From Pocillopora verrucosa (taxonomy: Eukaryota > Cnidaria > Anthozoa > Scleractinia > Pocilloporidae), in assembly GCF_036669915.1 (NCBI RefSeq), contig NC_089322.1:4249192-4313191 (forward strand): 64,000 bases of DNA, written 5' to 3'. The notes under the pieces were generated by a model. It ran no database searches, was not told the origin of the DNA, and saw nothing but the letters and a program-made list of their open reading frames with translations. Below, one piece after another: positions 43,006 to 54,271 of the stretch; the stretch's first letter is position 1, and every line of letters starts with the position of its first letter. The position numbers and the translations under genes are program-made.

Positions 43006-43366
43006 GTCGGCCTCAGCCACAGGTAGCCCAAGGTCCAGGTGTGAGATGATCATCTTGCGAAATAAGAGTCATGACGAAAATGTAAGAGTTTTTATGGGAA
43101 TATTAACGACCGCTTTTGGGAAGTAAAAATACAGTCAAATTATCAATAAATACCTCACCTTACTTTCATAGTGCATTGCTTTTTTGCGACCGCTTACTTT
43201 ATTGCAACGAGGTCATTTCAGCGAGTTATCCATTTCTAGGTTTACTACTTCCAAGTGAAGGACTTAAATATTCCTATACAAACTCCTATATTTTGGCCAT
43301 GACTCTAATGTCGCAAGATGATCATCTCACAGCTGGAGCTTGGGCTGCCTGTGCCTCAGCTAGTTA
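43006..43366. repeat. Palindromic MITE downstream of gene 4
   Basis: Arms of about 100 bases: left GCCTCAGCCACAGGTAGCCC...GAGATGATCATCTTGCGA, right TCGCAAGATGATCATCTC...GGGCTGCCTGTGCCTCAGC. A second copy is at 52541-52896 after gene 5. No coding capacity. Confidence 0.7.
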
Positions 43367-43749
43367 AGTTGACGAGGACTGAGCAAGAAAATGAAATAAC
43401 GCCTTCTAGTTGACTCTCTTTTTTCTCAGCAGATTTTCATAGTGTGATAACGTACAGATATCTGGCTCGCATGATTGAATATTAAAAGAATCGATTATTC
43501 TATACAGTCAATATTGTGAAAGTTTCCGGACGTTGATATCAAATTGTCAAAACTCTGGCCGCTTCTTTTACCATGAAAATTGGATTGAACAAGTAAGAAC
43601 GGAGTCTAACCTGTAACTGGTTTGGTCATCTGGTGAAAGCACAGGCGACATAAGCGTACTAAGCGTGATTTCGGGTTTTTAGAAAAGTTTTCAATGGGAA
43701 TACCTTATGTAATGAATATGTGCGCTGACTGGAGTAGTGGGCCGCTTGT

Positions 43750-43975
43750 GGTGAAACTTTCTCCACAGGGACATTTAACCAAGACGTGGTTTCATGAATT
43801 TCACGTTATTATTCAAATCGATCTTGATTTTGTTTAAGAAGTCGACCAAGAAAGCGGTCGAATACTTGTACTTGAAAAGAAAACCGAGCAAGAATCATCA
43901 CTGAAAAGTTCCAATGAAGCGAAACAAAGAATTCCAGCGTGGGTGGAAATATCCACTTTCTTTCCCGCCCTGGTA
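43750..43975 (+). pseudogene. Decayed first-exon relic after gene 4
   Basis: Recognisable leader words (GAAACTTTCTCCACA, TTAAGAAGTCGACCAA) are followed by CTGAAAAGTTCCAATGAAGC and GAAACAAAGAATTCCAGCGT, the first-exon segment that reads [12 protein letters not shown]. The ATG and everything after the start of TM1 are lost. A similar relic lies after gene 5. Confidence 0.65.
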
Positions 43976-44497
43976 ACTATTCAACAATTTGCATGCGATA
44001 GTCTTCCTTGACGTTTTCATAATTGTTTAGCGACCTTCAGGGTCAAGGACCGGTGCAATTACGTTACTATCTCTTTTGTTGTGGAACACGAATGGCACAG
44101 AAAAGAAAGATATGCTAATGAATAACAGTGACAAGCACACTTCGTCTAAACGCGTTTTTAGACTATCTGTAAAATTAACACGCGCATACACGTATAGTAC
44201 TAGACTATAGGAGTCTGAGAAGTCCCTAATCTTTGAATTACAGCTCCACTCAACTTCGCTAGCACGCTGGTGGTCAAGCCTGAGGCAATTTTTTAGTGGG
44301 TGATAAATATTCATATATGTCGTGCAGTGCCCAACGTTCCGCACGTTTACCGCCTACAAGAATAATCGCTTTCGAAATCCGGTAAAACTTTCTCCACACG
44401 GAAATGGTTAAAACCTTGTTTGACTAAGACCTTATTACATTTGATTATTAAAAGCGATCACGCTTTTGTGAAAGAAGTCGACCAAACTTAGAGCATC

Positions 44498-47400
44498 ATG
44501 GATATGGAACAACTGAAAAGAAATCAGATACTTGGTAACAGTACCGAGCAGGAGCCGTTAATGGAAAGTTCCAGTGAAGCGAAACCAAGAATTCCAGCCT
44601 GCGTGTATATTTTCACTTTCTTCGCTGCCATTGGAGGCTTTGAGATGGGATACAACTTCTCGGTCGTTTCTGGAGCAATGATCCTCGTAAAACAAAAGTT
44701 TCATTTGTCGACATTTTGGCAGGAGCTCATCGTGAGCGTAGCAATTGGTACAGCCATTGTGGGAGCACTTCTGGGAGGTTTTGTGAATCAAAGATGTGGG
44801 CGGAAACCCATGCTGTTAGCTTGTGCTATGGTGCTAACGGTAGGAGCCGTGGTGGAGGCAATTGCTACATCGAGAAATGTTCTACTCATTGGTCGGCTCA
44901 TTGTCGGTTTTGGAATAGGTAAGTAAGCAAAAAATTAGGCTTCTACGAAATATCCATAATATGTAAATCGCTGTGCAATATTTGCATGTTTATCGGGGAA
45001 AATCTCGGAATCAAAAGTTCTCACAAGCTCAAGAACAGTAGCAAGTACCTTAATTAAAGTTGAGGCTCCTTAGAGCACAGGCGTCTCAAGTTCACGTCTC
45101 GAGAGAAAGCAAACAATTTTTTCATGAATTAAAATTCATAAAAGCATCACGCGTCGTGTGACCCGGGGCTAGTTTCCAGAGGAACCGCTGAGAATTTGAA
45201 CACGTTATAAGGAATAATATGGGGAACGAAATATGGTCGATTTACAACGGTAAATATTCGAAATGATAACATTTTGCACGTAAAATTAATAAAATCTTCT
45301 CACATTTTGTGTGTCTGTCGTGGTTTCCGGCGTTTTCTGTCGTTTTAAGCTTGCTTTGTCATCTCTGTTATTCCTGTTATAAGACGAAGTAACAGTGATT
45401 GTAAAGCAAGCTTAGAACGGCAGAGAACGCCGGAAACCACAACGAACATACAAGGAGTGATTAATTTCTAATGATTTTACGCGTTCATATTTCGAAATAT
45501 TTATCGATACCACAAGTGGAAGTTACGGATGTGTGTCACGTCCATTCTAGGGGTTGAAGGGTTATTCAGCCGAATATCCTATTTTGAAACTAGACCCTGT
45601 GAGCAGGGTAACTGGGATACCTGGATGGTATTGGATCCTTAGGATCAAGTGTAGTGATACTACGGGTATCGGACTAGTATACTGAAACAGTGAGCTCAAG
45701 TCTGGCCGAGGGCATACACCTATTTCAAAAAATGTTGTCATCAGGCGATAGGTGATAGGTCATTCCAAGACGGAAAGGAATCATGGGTATACAACTCAGT
45801 AAATAGTTCTTGCTGAGTGTTGTACATTTGTTTTTTTTAACTGGATAACAGTTTTTCTGTATTGTATTCTGTTACAAACAGAGAAAATATAATATGAACC
45901 TTCTCTAATCTTACTTTGAAAAGCTGTGATCTTTTGAACTAAATCAAGTTGAACTAAGTTTCTATGGGTTTCCTTATTAGCTTGGACTTGTGATGTAATC
46001 TTATCTTTGTCTGCAGGATCCAGCGTTTTATACCATTCTGCTCTGCCAGACAAAAGTTTTTCTTTTTCTTCAGGATTCAATGACTTATACCATTCTGCTC
46101 TTTTTTTGTTTTTGTGCAGAATTGAGCAAATTAAATAATTCTGCTCTCTTTTGTTTCTGTGCAGTATCCAGTGATTTATACCAAATTGCTCTGCTAGACA
46201 AAAGATCTTGTTTTTCTGCAGAACCAAGTGATTTATACCAATCTGTTGATTTGGACAAAAGCTTCTCTTTTTCTTCGGGATCCAGTGATTTATACCACTC
46301 AGCCCTGTGAGATAAAAGTTTTTCTTTTTCTGCAGGATCTAGTGACTTGTACCATATTGCTTTATCAGGTGAAACTCTTTTTTTCATGGCAGGTTCCATT
46401 TGTGCATAGCTTTCTTTTCTCCTTTTTGCATGTAGTTCTTTCTGACTATGAAGACTCATGTTTTGCCATTACCTTCTGTCTTGCAGCATTTGACAAATCG
46501 GTTGAATAACGTGCAAATTTAATACAATATTCTACATCTTTACTCTGGAATTGTTGTTTTTTTTTTTACAATATTCACTAATGACTGAATAAGAAAATCT
46601 ATGTAATTCATTTTTTCAAATATATTAAATGTGCCATGGGGACTGAATCTTATAATATAGTACTCAAGAATTTTTGCTTTTGTTTTCATATTATTGTGCT
46701 GAAAAATACAGCTGAAGCAATAATTTGAAATCCACATTAAAAACCCAGTATTATCCTAAGTATTATCTGTGATTAACTTCTGAAGCAATAATTTGCTACC
46801 AAGAGGTGTACGGCATATTCCTTGTTTCTCCTAATTTAAGGCAATATTAATATCTGCAACATATATTTGAAGTGTCCTTAGGAAATTGTTGATAGTCAGT
46901 GGATGGTTATCACCATTGAGTTTTCCTTTGTAAAACTTGTTTGCATGGTCAGTGATTCTATCTAGAGTCAGTGAATTCCAATACCCACGGTAGTGGTGTT
47001 GTTCAATAGATTGCATAGAGTATATGCAGTTTGGTTTCAGCTTTAAGATTTTACTTTTTTCAACAAATGTACGTTTTTCAACTAAGACACTGGCTTACTT
47101 GGCATACAAGGCATACAAGGCATACATGGCTTTCAAGGCATACAAGGCTTTCATGGCTTTCAAGCGTTCGCGACTCAATCCGTTCCAAAAATACCGCTCA
47201 GTAACATCTTTTAGTGTGGATTGGCCGCGAACAATACGACTTGTGTATGCGGCTGTAAGTATTTTGAGCGTTTGCACCATAAAGCTCCAGGTAGCTTGCA
47301 GTGATATTCGTTGAGATAGATGACAGGACCTTAAGTTTTTTTTCTTTAATTGTTTGCAGGAGGGGTGTCTACTACCGTTCCAGTTTATATTGCTGAAATT

Positions 47401-50400
47401 GCACCATGGAGTATCAGGGGTCGTTTAGTCTCCGTCTATTACCTATTTGTAACGGGAGCTGAATTTGTCGCTTCTGTTATTGACGGTATCTTAAGCCCTT
47501 ACAAGAAGACAGGATGGAGGTAAAGAGATCTAGAATTATTTCTTTTGTCTTGTGTATAAGCTTAATTAGATTACTTTCAACATAATCCGGTCAAAATTTC
47601 AAGATTAATTTTTTGCTCTTTAGTCAAAGAAAGCAATTATGTTTAATTTGTGGAGAGAAAATCACAAAACTTTAAAACGAACGCCAGATACGGCTGAAAG
47701 AGGAACTTGTTGCGAAGAGCGAAAGGGTTGTCCTAATTGTCGTAAAATAACGGAAATTAAGCTTCTCACTGGAATGTAAAAAAGTTGTAAAAAAAATTGC
47801 CAAAAATCCAAAAAGTTGCAACCTACATTTCTTTATATTTTTACATAAACTTTGATTAAAAGCTCTATTTTTCGTTATTCACAATAATTGCTAACATCGG
47901 TCAAGAAAAATTGATTGAAACTGGGTGTTATTAAACAGTGGATCAGTTGACCCCTGAGCCTCCAGAATCTGCGGAACCTCCGGAACCCACATTTTTTTGG
48001 TTAAAGAAAAGTAAAGAGAGTTACTTCTATTTAAACTAATAAATAAAGGTATGTAGATTTGTTGGATTTTCATGAAAATTGGCTGGAATGTTCGTCAGAT
48101 ATTAACGCAGTAAATATTGTGAGGCTTATACGAAAATTCAAACATTTCTCCTCAGACGTAGGATCATAACAATCGAAATATTTTCGTTGTCCAACTTCCA
48201 AATAGTTTTCTCAGGAACCGATAGGAACATCGAAAAAAGCCTCACACACTTTGTTAGACTACTATCTGCTGAGTGAAATTGTTTAGTTTGTTTATTGGAA
48301 GTCCGCGGAAACGCAGAGGCTGGTAATTTAGTTAGGCAAACACTGCTAGTTGTGTTCAAAGGCTAGCACGCTCTTACCAAATCAAAAACTGTGAGAAGTT
48401 ATGTCATTTTCCCAGTCTATACTTGACATACTTTTTAGTGTTATTTAGTTTTCTGCGGTTCTTTAAAAGTAGCGCGCGTAGGACGATTTTTCCGAAAGGC
48501 ACCCTATTTCGTTGACAGTTGCTAAAGTTTCTCATTTTGCAAATATATCAGCCATGGAGAGTATCGGTGAAATGGCCAAGTTAATGTATTTTCCTCCACT
48601 CCTCCACCCATTATAGACAAAATTTGCAAAACAACAACAACAACTTGATTAGGCACAAAACTGTGAAATTGAATAAGGCTTAAAGGAGCATTTGCCCTCT
48701 TTATGTTGCGAAACCTCAGTATGTGGCACGAAGCGAATTCTTCGTTTTCAACCACGTGACTTTGCCTTGCCTTGACGACGGTTGCTATCCGCCATGTTGA
48801 TGCCCAAACAAATAGTTACAAATGTGCTTGTAGTAAGGTGAGAGTAAGAAAGTAGAAATTGTTCTTTGTGTAGTTTTTGGCCCCCCCCCCTTCTCTCCAC
48901 ATGGTTTTATCAGGTTTCTCTCATTGGTGCCTATGTAAAACTCCTGGTGAAGGAAGGCGCTAGTCTCGTACCCAGACCTTTCACGCTCAAGCGTACATTT
49001 CAGTTAAAGCTGCACGGTAGGATCTGGTTACGAAATTGGGGAGGCACTGAGTGAACAAAGCTCCCTGTGACCAAAACATAACAAAATGACCTTGTCAAGA
49101 CTTGGGTACCAGCATATAGTCGATTCTTGTTTCGTAACTTGCCTGAGATGAACTCCAGCACTAATAGGGCTTGCGAGTCAGATTCAACGCTTCTAACAAT
49201 CAAAAAGTAAGCGTATTATTATGAGTTCACAATCACAAAACTCTGGCATAGTACTCCCTAACCATCTTCAAGAAATGTCTTGTAAAATCCTACATCCCTT
49301 TGGTAGATTCATGTTTGGTTTAGCTGCACTTCCGTCAGCCATCATGTTCGTGGGTTGTCTGTGGCTTCCAGAAAGTCCCAGTTGGCTCGTCAGCCGGGGC
49401 GCCTGTGAACATGCAAGGGAAGTTCTTGTGAGAATCAGAGGAACGGCGAATGTGAACGAGGAGCTGCAAGCTATACGGACCGTTTGTAAGGAACAAGAAT
49501 CTTATGATAAAAGTAAGTTTCCTAATTATTGGAGGGTTGGGTTATCGATTGACACTACACGAAGCGTAAAGATCCTTCGAGTGGTTCTGTTTGAACCCGA
49601 TGTGATCCCAAGGCAATAATGAAGGGGATTCCGAGGGGGATCCAGGCGAGATCTCGGCACAATTGAGACGTGGCACGGGGAAGAGTTCCTGCGTGATCCC
49701 TGGTGGTCCTGCATGGGATCCCACACTGTGCTCGAGTAGGTTCTGAGTGTGTTCATGTAAAGTATTTTTGTTGTTGTTCTGTTGTCAATGAAATGAAAAT
49801 CTAGCATTCCGTTTTCTCATTTTCTTCAGGGAAAATACCGATCGCTGATCAAGTTTTGTTATAAAACCCGAACTTTTGGAGACCTTTCACAGTGAGTTAT
49901 TTGGTGTTACAGAAACGTTTTCCGCAAAATAAAAGGTTTTCATTGTTGTTTTTAGGCAGATTTTATGAGATGCTGACCACTTCAAGTACAAGGAAGGCTC
50001 TTCTAGTTGGTTGTATGTTGGTATCAATGCAAGATCTGTCTGGGATTAATTTGATTCTGTAAGTGAAACCGTTTTATTAACTATTCAACTTGAAAGCCCA
50101 GAATATAGATCTCTGGGCGAGTCAGGCAGAGTGCGTGGCATAGCTTTGACTATAAGCTGATTGAAAGGGGCCTTTGTTGAGTTACCTTGTCAATCGTAAA
50201 GAAGGCATTGCATCAATTTTAAATGACGGGTTAGTACGTAGAGATGTATAATCTCGTCAATATTTTCTACCCAGAATCTTTTCATCACAAGTTTTGATGT
50301 TTTTTTTAACCGTTGAAAAACCGTAAATTCTTGGCACTTTAGTGGGATCAGTGTGATCTTACTCTTTCCATTGCTGAGATCGATTTGGCGCCACAATCCT

Positions 50401-51633
50401 CCGTTATTTCAAGTCGTTCAACCCCGGCGGTGGGCGGGATACTTTTTAGTGATAAGCGAATGGGCCTGTGCTGCTTAATGAGGTCGCATTATCACGACTG
50501 GATAGAACGATAGAACGGGTAAACTTTCAATGGAGTTATTAAAATGGAGTCACACACTTTTCGGGACCTTGGGGTAAGGAAATTCTGGCAAGAAGGGATT
50601 TAAAAATGGGAAGACTTGCGGTTTGAAAGATGTTATGGTGTTTTGCTTTGATATTTAACAATCGGCTCGCATTATAGGATGGTCTATGATCTGCTGAAGA
50701 GTAAATTATAGGGAGGAAGAATTTCTTAAAGGCTAACGACACATACCCAGCAAAAATTGACCTACGTGCCCCCTACTCCCGGCCTTCACATCAATAATAA
50801 AATGAAGTGTTGATAAAAGTGTGTTTTTTGTTTCCAGATTCTACTGTGCAACTATTTTACAGATGTCAGGTGTACAGGGAGACCGACAGGCCCTCTGGCT
50901 TGCTGTGGTGATATATTTTGGTAATTTCACATTTCCCTTAGTTGGATTGTATCTGGTAGAGAAAGTAGGACGCCGAAAGCTACTATTAGGAAGTCTTGCG
51001 GGGGTCACTGTTTGCATGTTTCTCTGTGGTGGTGCATTTTACATGGCGAAGCAACACGATGCCGCGATAACCTTTAACGAGAGAGCGATTTCTAATATCA
51101 GCAACAATTGTCCTGCTACTGGATATTGCTTAGATTGCCTCGGAGTCCAAGAAAACTGTGGATTTTGTTATGCTAAAGACTCCTCCAATAATCCTTTATA
51201 TGGTTCTTGTGTTCCAATTAATGTATCTTCTAACGACAACACGGCCGCTTTTGGTAGATGCAGTCGCAAGGATCATTCGGTAACATGGTCGTACCAAGCT
51301 TGTCCTTACAAGTATGCGTGGTTAGCAACTTTAGCTCTTGTATTATACATCGCCGCGTTCGGTCTGGGGATGGGGCCGCTGCCATGGACGATTAATTCTG
51401 AAATCTACCCCCTGTGGGCCCGTAGCTCGGGGCATGGGTTTTCTACAGCTGTAAAGTGGTCTACTAATTTAGTATTATCCATGACTTTCCTGTCTCTAAC
51501 TGAATGGATTACGAGTTTCGGGGCGTTTTGGCTGTATGGGGGAATTTCGCTTCTGGGTTGGTTGTTTTTCTTTGCTTATCTTCCTGAGACGAAAAATAAA
51601 TCGCTAGAGGAATTGGAACATTTATTTTCATAG
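44498..51633 (+). CDS. SLC2A13: Gene 5: SLC2A13-like transporter, second subfamily
   Basis: Exons 44498-44918, 47360-47519, 49307-49512, 49956-50058 and 50838-51633 join in phases 1, 2, 1, 2 to 561 aa; exon 3 lacks one Lys codon at its end (SYDK). The features are those of gene 4: TM1 Asn53, TM5 Glu175 (GAEF), PESPSW, QDLSGIN at 288-294, KW at 503-504, eight Cys in the PSI-like loop. It starts [20 protein letters not shown] with GTAAGT as donor. Intron 1 contains a ~1.7-kb insertion with a Helitron-like coding fragment on the other strand. An AATAAA lies at 51680-51685, about 50 bases after the stop; gene 4 has AATGAA at the matching place. Confidence 0.85.
45318..45443. repeat. Foldback hairpin in intron 1 of gene 5
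   Basis: Counterpart of 38045-38195: GTGGTTTCCGGCGTTTTCTG pairs with AGAGAACGCCGGAAACCAC around a TTATTCCTGTTATAAGACG loop. Confidence 0.65.
45796..46459 (-). pseudogene. Fragment of a Helitron-like/DUF6570-type protein with ~18-aa repeats
   Basis: On the minus strand a frame from 46459 reads MSLHSQKELHAKRRKES, followed by about five copies of a charged repeat of the form RAEWYKSLDPEEKEKLLS. It shifts frame near 46130 and continues with two more repeats and then KITAFQSKIREGSYYIFSVC and NRIQYRKTVIQLKK, ending at 45796. Such WYKSLDPEEKEKLL-type repeats followed by a Cys-containing FQSKI.EGPYYIC.VCNR block are, as I recall, found at the N terminus of large Helitron-associated (DUF6570) proteins in cnidarians. 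The helicase part is absent. The frameshift marks it as dead; it lies within a ~1.7-kb insertion (about 45588-47300) in intron 1 of gene 5. Confidence 0.5.
47095..47164 (+). repeat. Short 9/18-bp tandem repeat (GGCATACAA/GGCTTTCAA)n
   Basis: Seven or eight units alternating GGCATACAA, GGCATACAT and GGCTTTCAA/T in the right part of the intron 1 insertion of gene 5. Confidence 0.6.
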
Positions 51634-52540
51634 CATATGATAAAATTTTGTATTTTGTACTGTTCGTCACTTATGGAACAATAAAATGGATGGGAAAAAC
51701 GAATCCCTGAAACTTTTTGGAGAATAGCATGAGAATATGGGAAACGGAAAGTGAATAGTAGCCTACGTTTAATTGCACCCTCTCCCCCCCCCAAGGTGAT
51801 ACGGAGGCTTGAGGGGGGAGGGTACGGCTACACGTAGGCTATGTGATTAACCTCATCACGTTTTTATCAGTCAGTTGCGCCATCTATCTTTCCTTTTCGC
51901 TTTTTTATTCTGTCGCTATCCTAAGTTCGTAAAGGATCTCGTTCTTTCAATTGCTACCCTCGCAGGAGCAAGATCAAAGTAAGTCTGCTCACATCTCTCT
52001 GGTTGTAATCATTTTGTTACGTTTACAAGATCTATGTTCTATAATTGACTTTGATTTATGAGAGAATAGTGAGATTGTCTCAAATGTTTCGAGTTACTGT
52101 CAGGTCTAATTACACTCCTGTTCGATGTGCTACGGTTATTTTCAAAGCTTGTCGGTTACTCCCCTTATCTTCTCTGTTGTCATCAAGTGTTCTTTGACAT
52201 CTTTGTTTTTAGAGGATCCGTACCTTGTGAGCAGTCTCTTAAGATAAAATGCTGCTGAACGGGCGTTTCTCCGCCCGTGAGAAGATTCGAAACGAATTGG
52301 GGAGAGTTTGCGGGGGTGTTGCATTACATTATTAGTGCCAGACCCCTTACAGATCTCTCGCCGGCTCGCGTTGCTCAAGGGCTTGTGCCGAAGCACTAAT
52401 AATGAGGCATGCTCGCAACGCAGTTCCCCGCTTATGGTAACTAGACATTTGCCACTCGTTTCAAAGTCTAAAATACACTGGGGGGAATTCTCATCGGCAA
52501 CCCTATTACTGACATTGTTAATAAGTGGATCAACCTCTGT

Positions 52541-52896
52541 CGGCCTCAGCCACAGGCAGCCTAAGCTCCAGGTGTGAAATGATCATCTTGCAAACTAAGA
52601 GTCATGACGAAAATGTAAGAGTTTGTATGGGAATATTAACGACCGCTTTTGGGAAGTAAAAATACAGTCAAATTCTCAATAAATACCTCACCTTACTTTC
52701 ACAGTGCATTGCTTTTTTGTGACTACTACTTTATGGCAACGAGGTCATTTCAGCGAGTTATCCATTCCTAGGTTTACTACTTCAAAGTGAAGGACTTAAA
52801 TATTCCTATACAAACTCCTATATTTTGGCCATGACTCTAATGTCGCAAGATGATCATCTCACAGCTGGAGCTTGGGCAGCCTGTGCCTCAGCTAGT
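52541..52896. repeat. Palindromic MITE downstream of gene 5
   Basis: Second copy of the element at 43006-43366, with the same GATGATCATCTTGCAA/TCGCAAGATGATCATC arms. Confidence 0.7.
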
Positions 52897-53104
52897 TAAG
52901 TTGACGAGGACTGAGCAAGAAAATGAAATAACGCCTTCTAGTAGTGCCTCTTTCTTCTTAGCAGATTTTCATAGTGTGATAACCTACAGATATTTAGCAC
53001 GCATGATTGAATATTAAAAAAGGAATCGATTATTGTATACAGTCCATATTGTGAAAGTTTCCAGACGTTGATATTATTATGAATACGTGTGTTGACTGGA
53101 GTGG

Positions 53105-53340
53105 TGGGCCACCTGTGGCGAAACTTTCTCCAGAGGGACATTTAACCAAGACGTAGTTTCATGACTTTCATGTTATTATTTAAATCGATCTTGATTTTGT
53201 TTAAGAAGTCGACCAAAAAAGCCATCCAATACTTTTACTTCAAAAGAAAAACGAGCAAGAACCATTACTGAAAAGATCCAATGAAGTGAAACAAAGAATC
53301 CCAGCGTGGGTGGAAATTTTGGCTTAATTTGCCGCCCCAG
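53105..53340 (+). pseudogene. Decayed first-exon relic after gene 5
   Basis: Leader remnant (GCGAAACTTTCTCCAGAGGG, TTAAGAAGTCGACCAA) followed by ACGAGCAAGAACCATTACTG, AAAGATCCAATGAAGTGAAA and CAAAGAATCCCAGCGTGGGT. It ends at a junction with the inverted-repeat element. Homologous to the relic after gene 4, so it predates the duplication of genes 4 and 5. Confidence 0.65.
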
Positions 53341-53750
53341 TAATTGTTGGGTGTCACGAAGGCTAAGACCTAAGACGCAAGACCCATCGAAAACTAAGAC
53401 CCCTCGAAAAAAACTTAGTTTTCGAGGGGTCTTGAAAAAAAAAATCTAGTTTTCGAGAGGTCTTGGTTTTCGAGGGGTCTTAGGTCTTAGTTCTTAGCTT
53501 ACGTGACACCCCTTTTGATTCCATGATTTACGGCGATTTGCATATTTGCTTATCTAGATTCAACGTTTAATTTTGCAGTTCAGTAACCTGCATGTAAACA
53601 CCTCAAGTGAAATTCACGATCTCCAAGTTGTAGCTCCTCCAGGTTGTAAAGATCAGCTTGGCTTCTCCTTTCTTTTGAAATATTCCGTAGCCAAAATTTT
53701 TTCGAGGGGTCTTAGTTTTCGAGAGGTCTTAGCTTTCGTGACACCCAGCA
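53341..53750. mobile_element. Inverted-repeat element with GTGTCACG ends
   Basis: It begins GGGTGTCACGAAGGCTAAGA, has arms of CCTCGAAAACTAAGACC in one orientation and GGTCTTAGTTTTCGAGG in the other, reaches an inner end AGCTTACGTGACACCCC at about 53511, and ends GGTCTTAGCTTTCGTGACAC at about 53747. The part from 53550 to 53690 is the reverse complement of sequence found after several first exons (16400-16540, 26340-26480, 29690-29810). It thus shows that the block following the first-exon cassettes is itself a mobile element with TIRs. Confidence 0.6.
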
Positions 53751-54271
53751 ATTGTTCGACAATTTGCATGCGATAGTTTTCATTGACGTTTTCATAATTG
53801 TTTAGTGAACTTCATGCTCAAGGACCGGCGCATTTACGTTACCATCTCTTTTGTTGTGGAACACGAAGGGAACAGAAAAGAAAGATGTGCCAATGAATAT
53901 CAATGACAAGTACACTTCGTCTAAACGCGTTTTTAGACTACCTGTAAATTAACACGCGCATATGCGTATAATACTAGACTATACGAGTCTGTGAAGTCCT
54001 TAATCTTTGAACTGCAGCTCTGCTCAACTTCGCTAGCAAGCTGGTGGTCAAGCCTGAGGCAATTTTAAAGAGGATAATAAATATCCATATATGTCGTGCC
54101 GTGCCTAATGTTCCGCATGTTTGCCGCATACAAGAATAATCGCTTTCGAAATCCGATGGAACTTTCTCCACGCGGAAATGGTTAAACACTCGTTTGACTA
54201 AGACCTTATCACATGTGATTATTTAAAGCGATCACGCTTTTGTGAAAGAAGTCGACCAAACTTATAGTGTC

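Larger units (their letters stand above)
42718..44497. other. Intergenic between genes 4 and 5
   Basis: It contains a palindromic MITE (43006-43366), a first-exon relic (about 43750-43975) and the leader cassette of gene 5 (about 44275-44497). A short piece at 42826-42911 bounded by CATTATTAGTGC and GCACTAATAG recurs at 52325-52407 after gene 5. There is no intact gene. Confidence 0.5.
51634..54271. other. Intergenic between genes 5 and 6
   Basis: In order: the CCTACG...CGTAGG hairpin (51761-51839); an empty counterpart of the 24298-25339 element at about 52100; a GCACTAATAAT-bounded short repeat (52325-52407); the palindromic MITE (52541-52896); a first-exon relic (about 53105-53340); an inverted-repeat element (53341-53750); and the leader of gene 6 (about 54050-54271). 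There is no intact gene. Confidence 0.5.

Noticed and set aside
46080..46509. Plus-strand frames opposite the WYKSLDPEEKEKLL repeats
   Set aside because: Antisense shadows of a repeat-encoding minus-strand frame.
54242..54271. N-terminal extension of gene 6 upstream of MDMEQ
   Set aside because: The apparent start at 54242 is GTG, and an in-frame TAA lies just upstream (about 54224), so the ATG at 54272 is the likely start.
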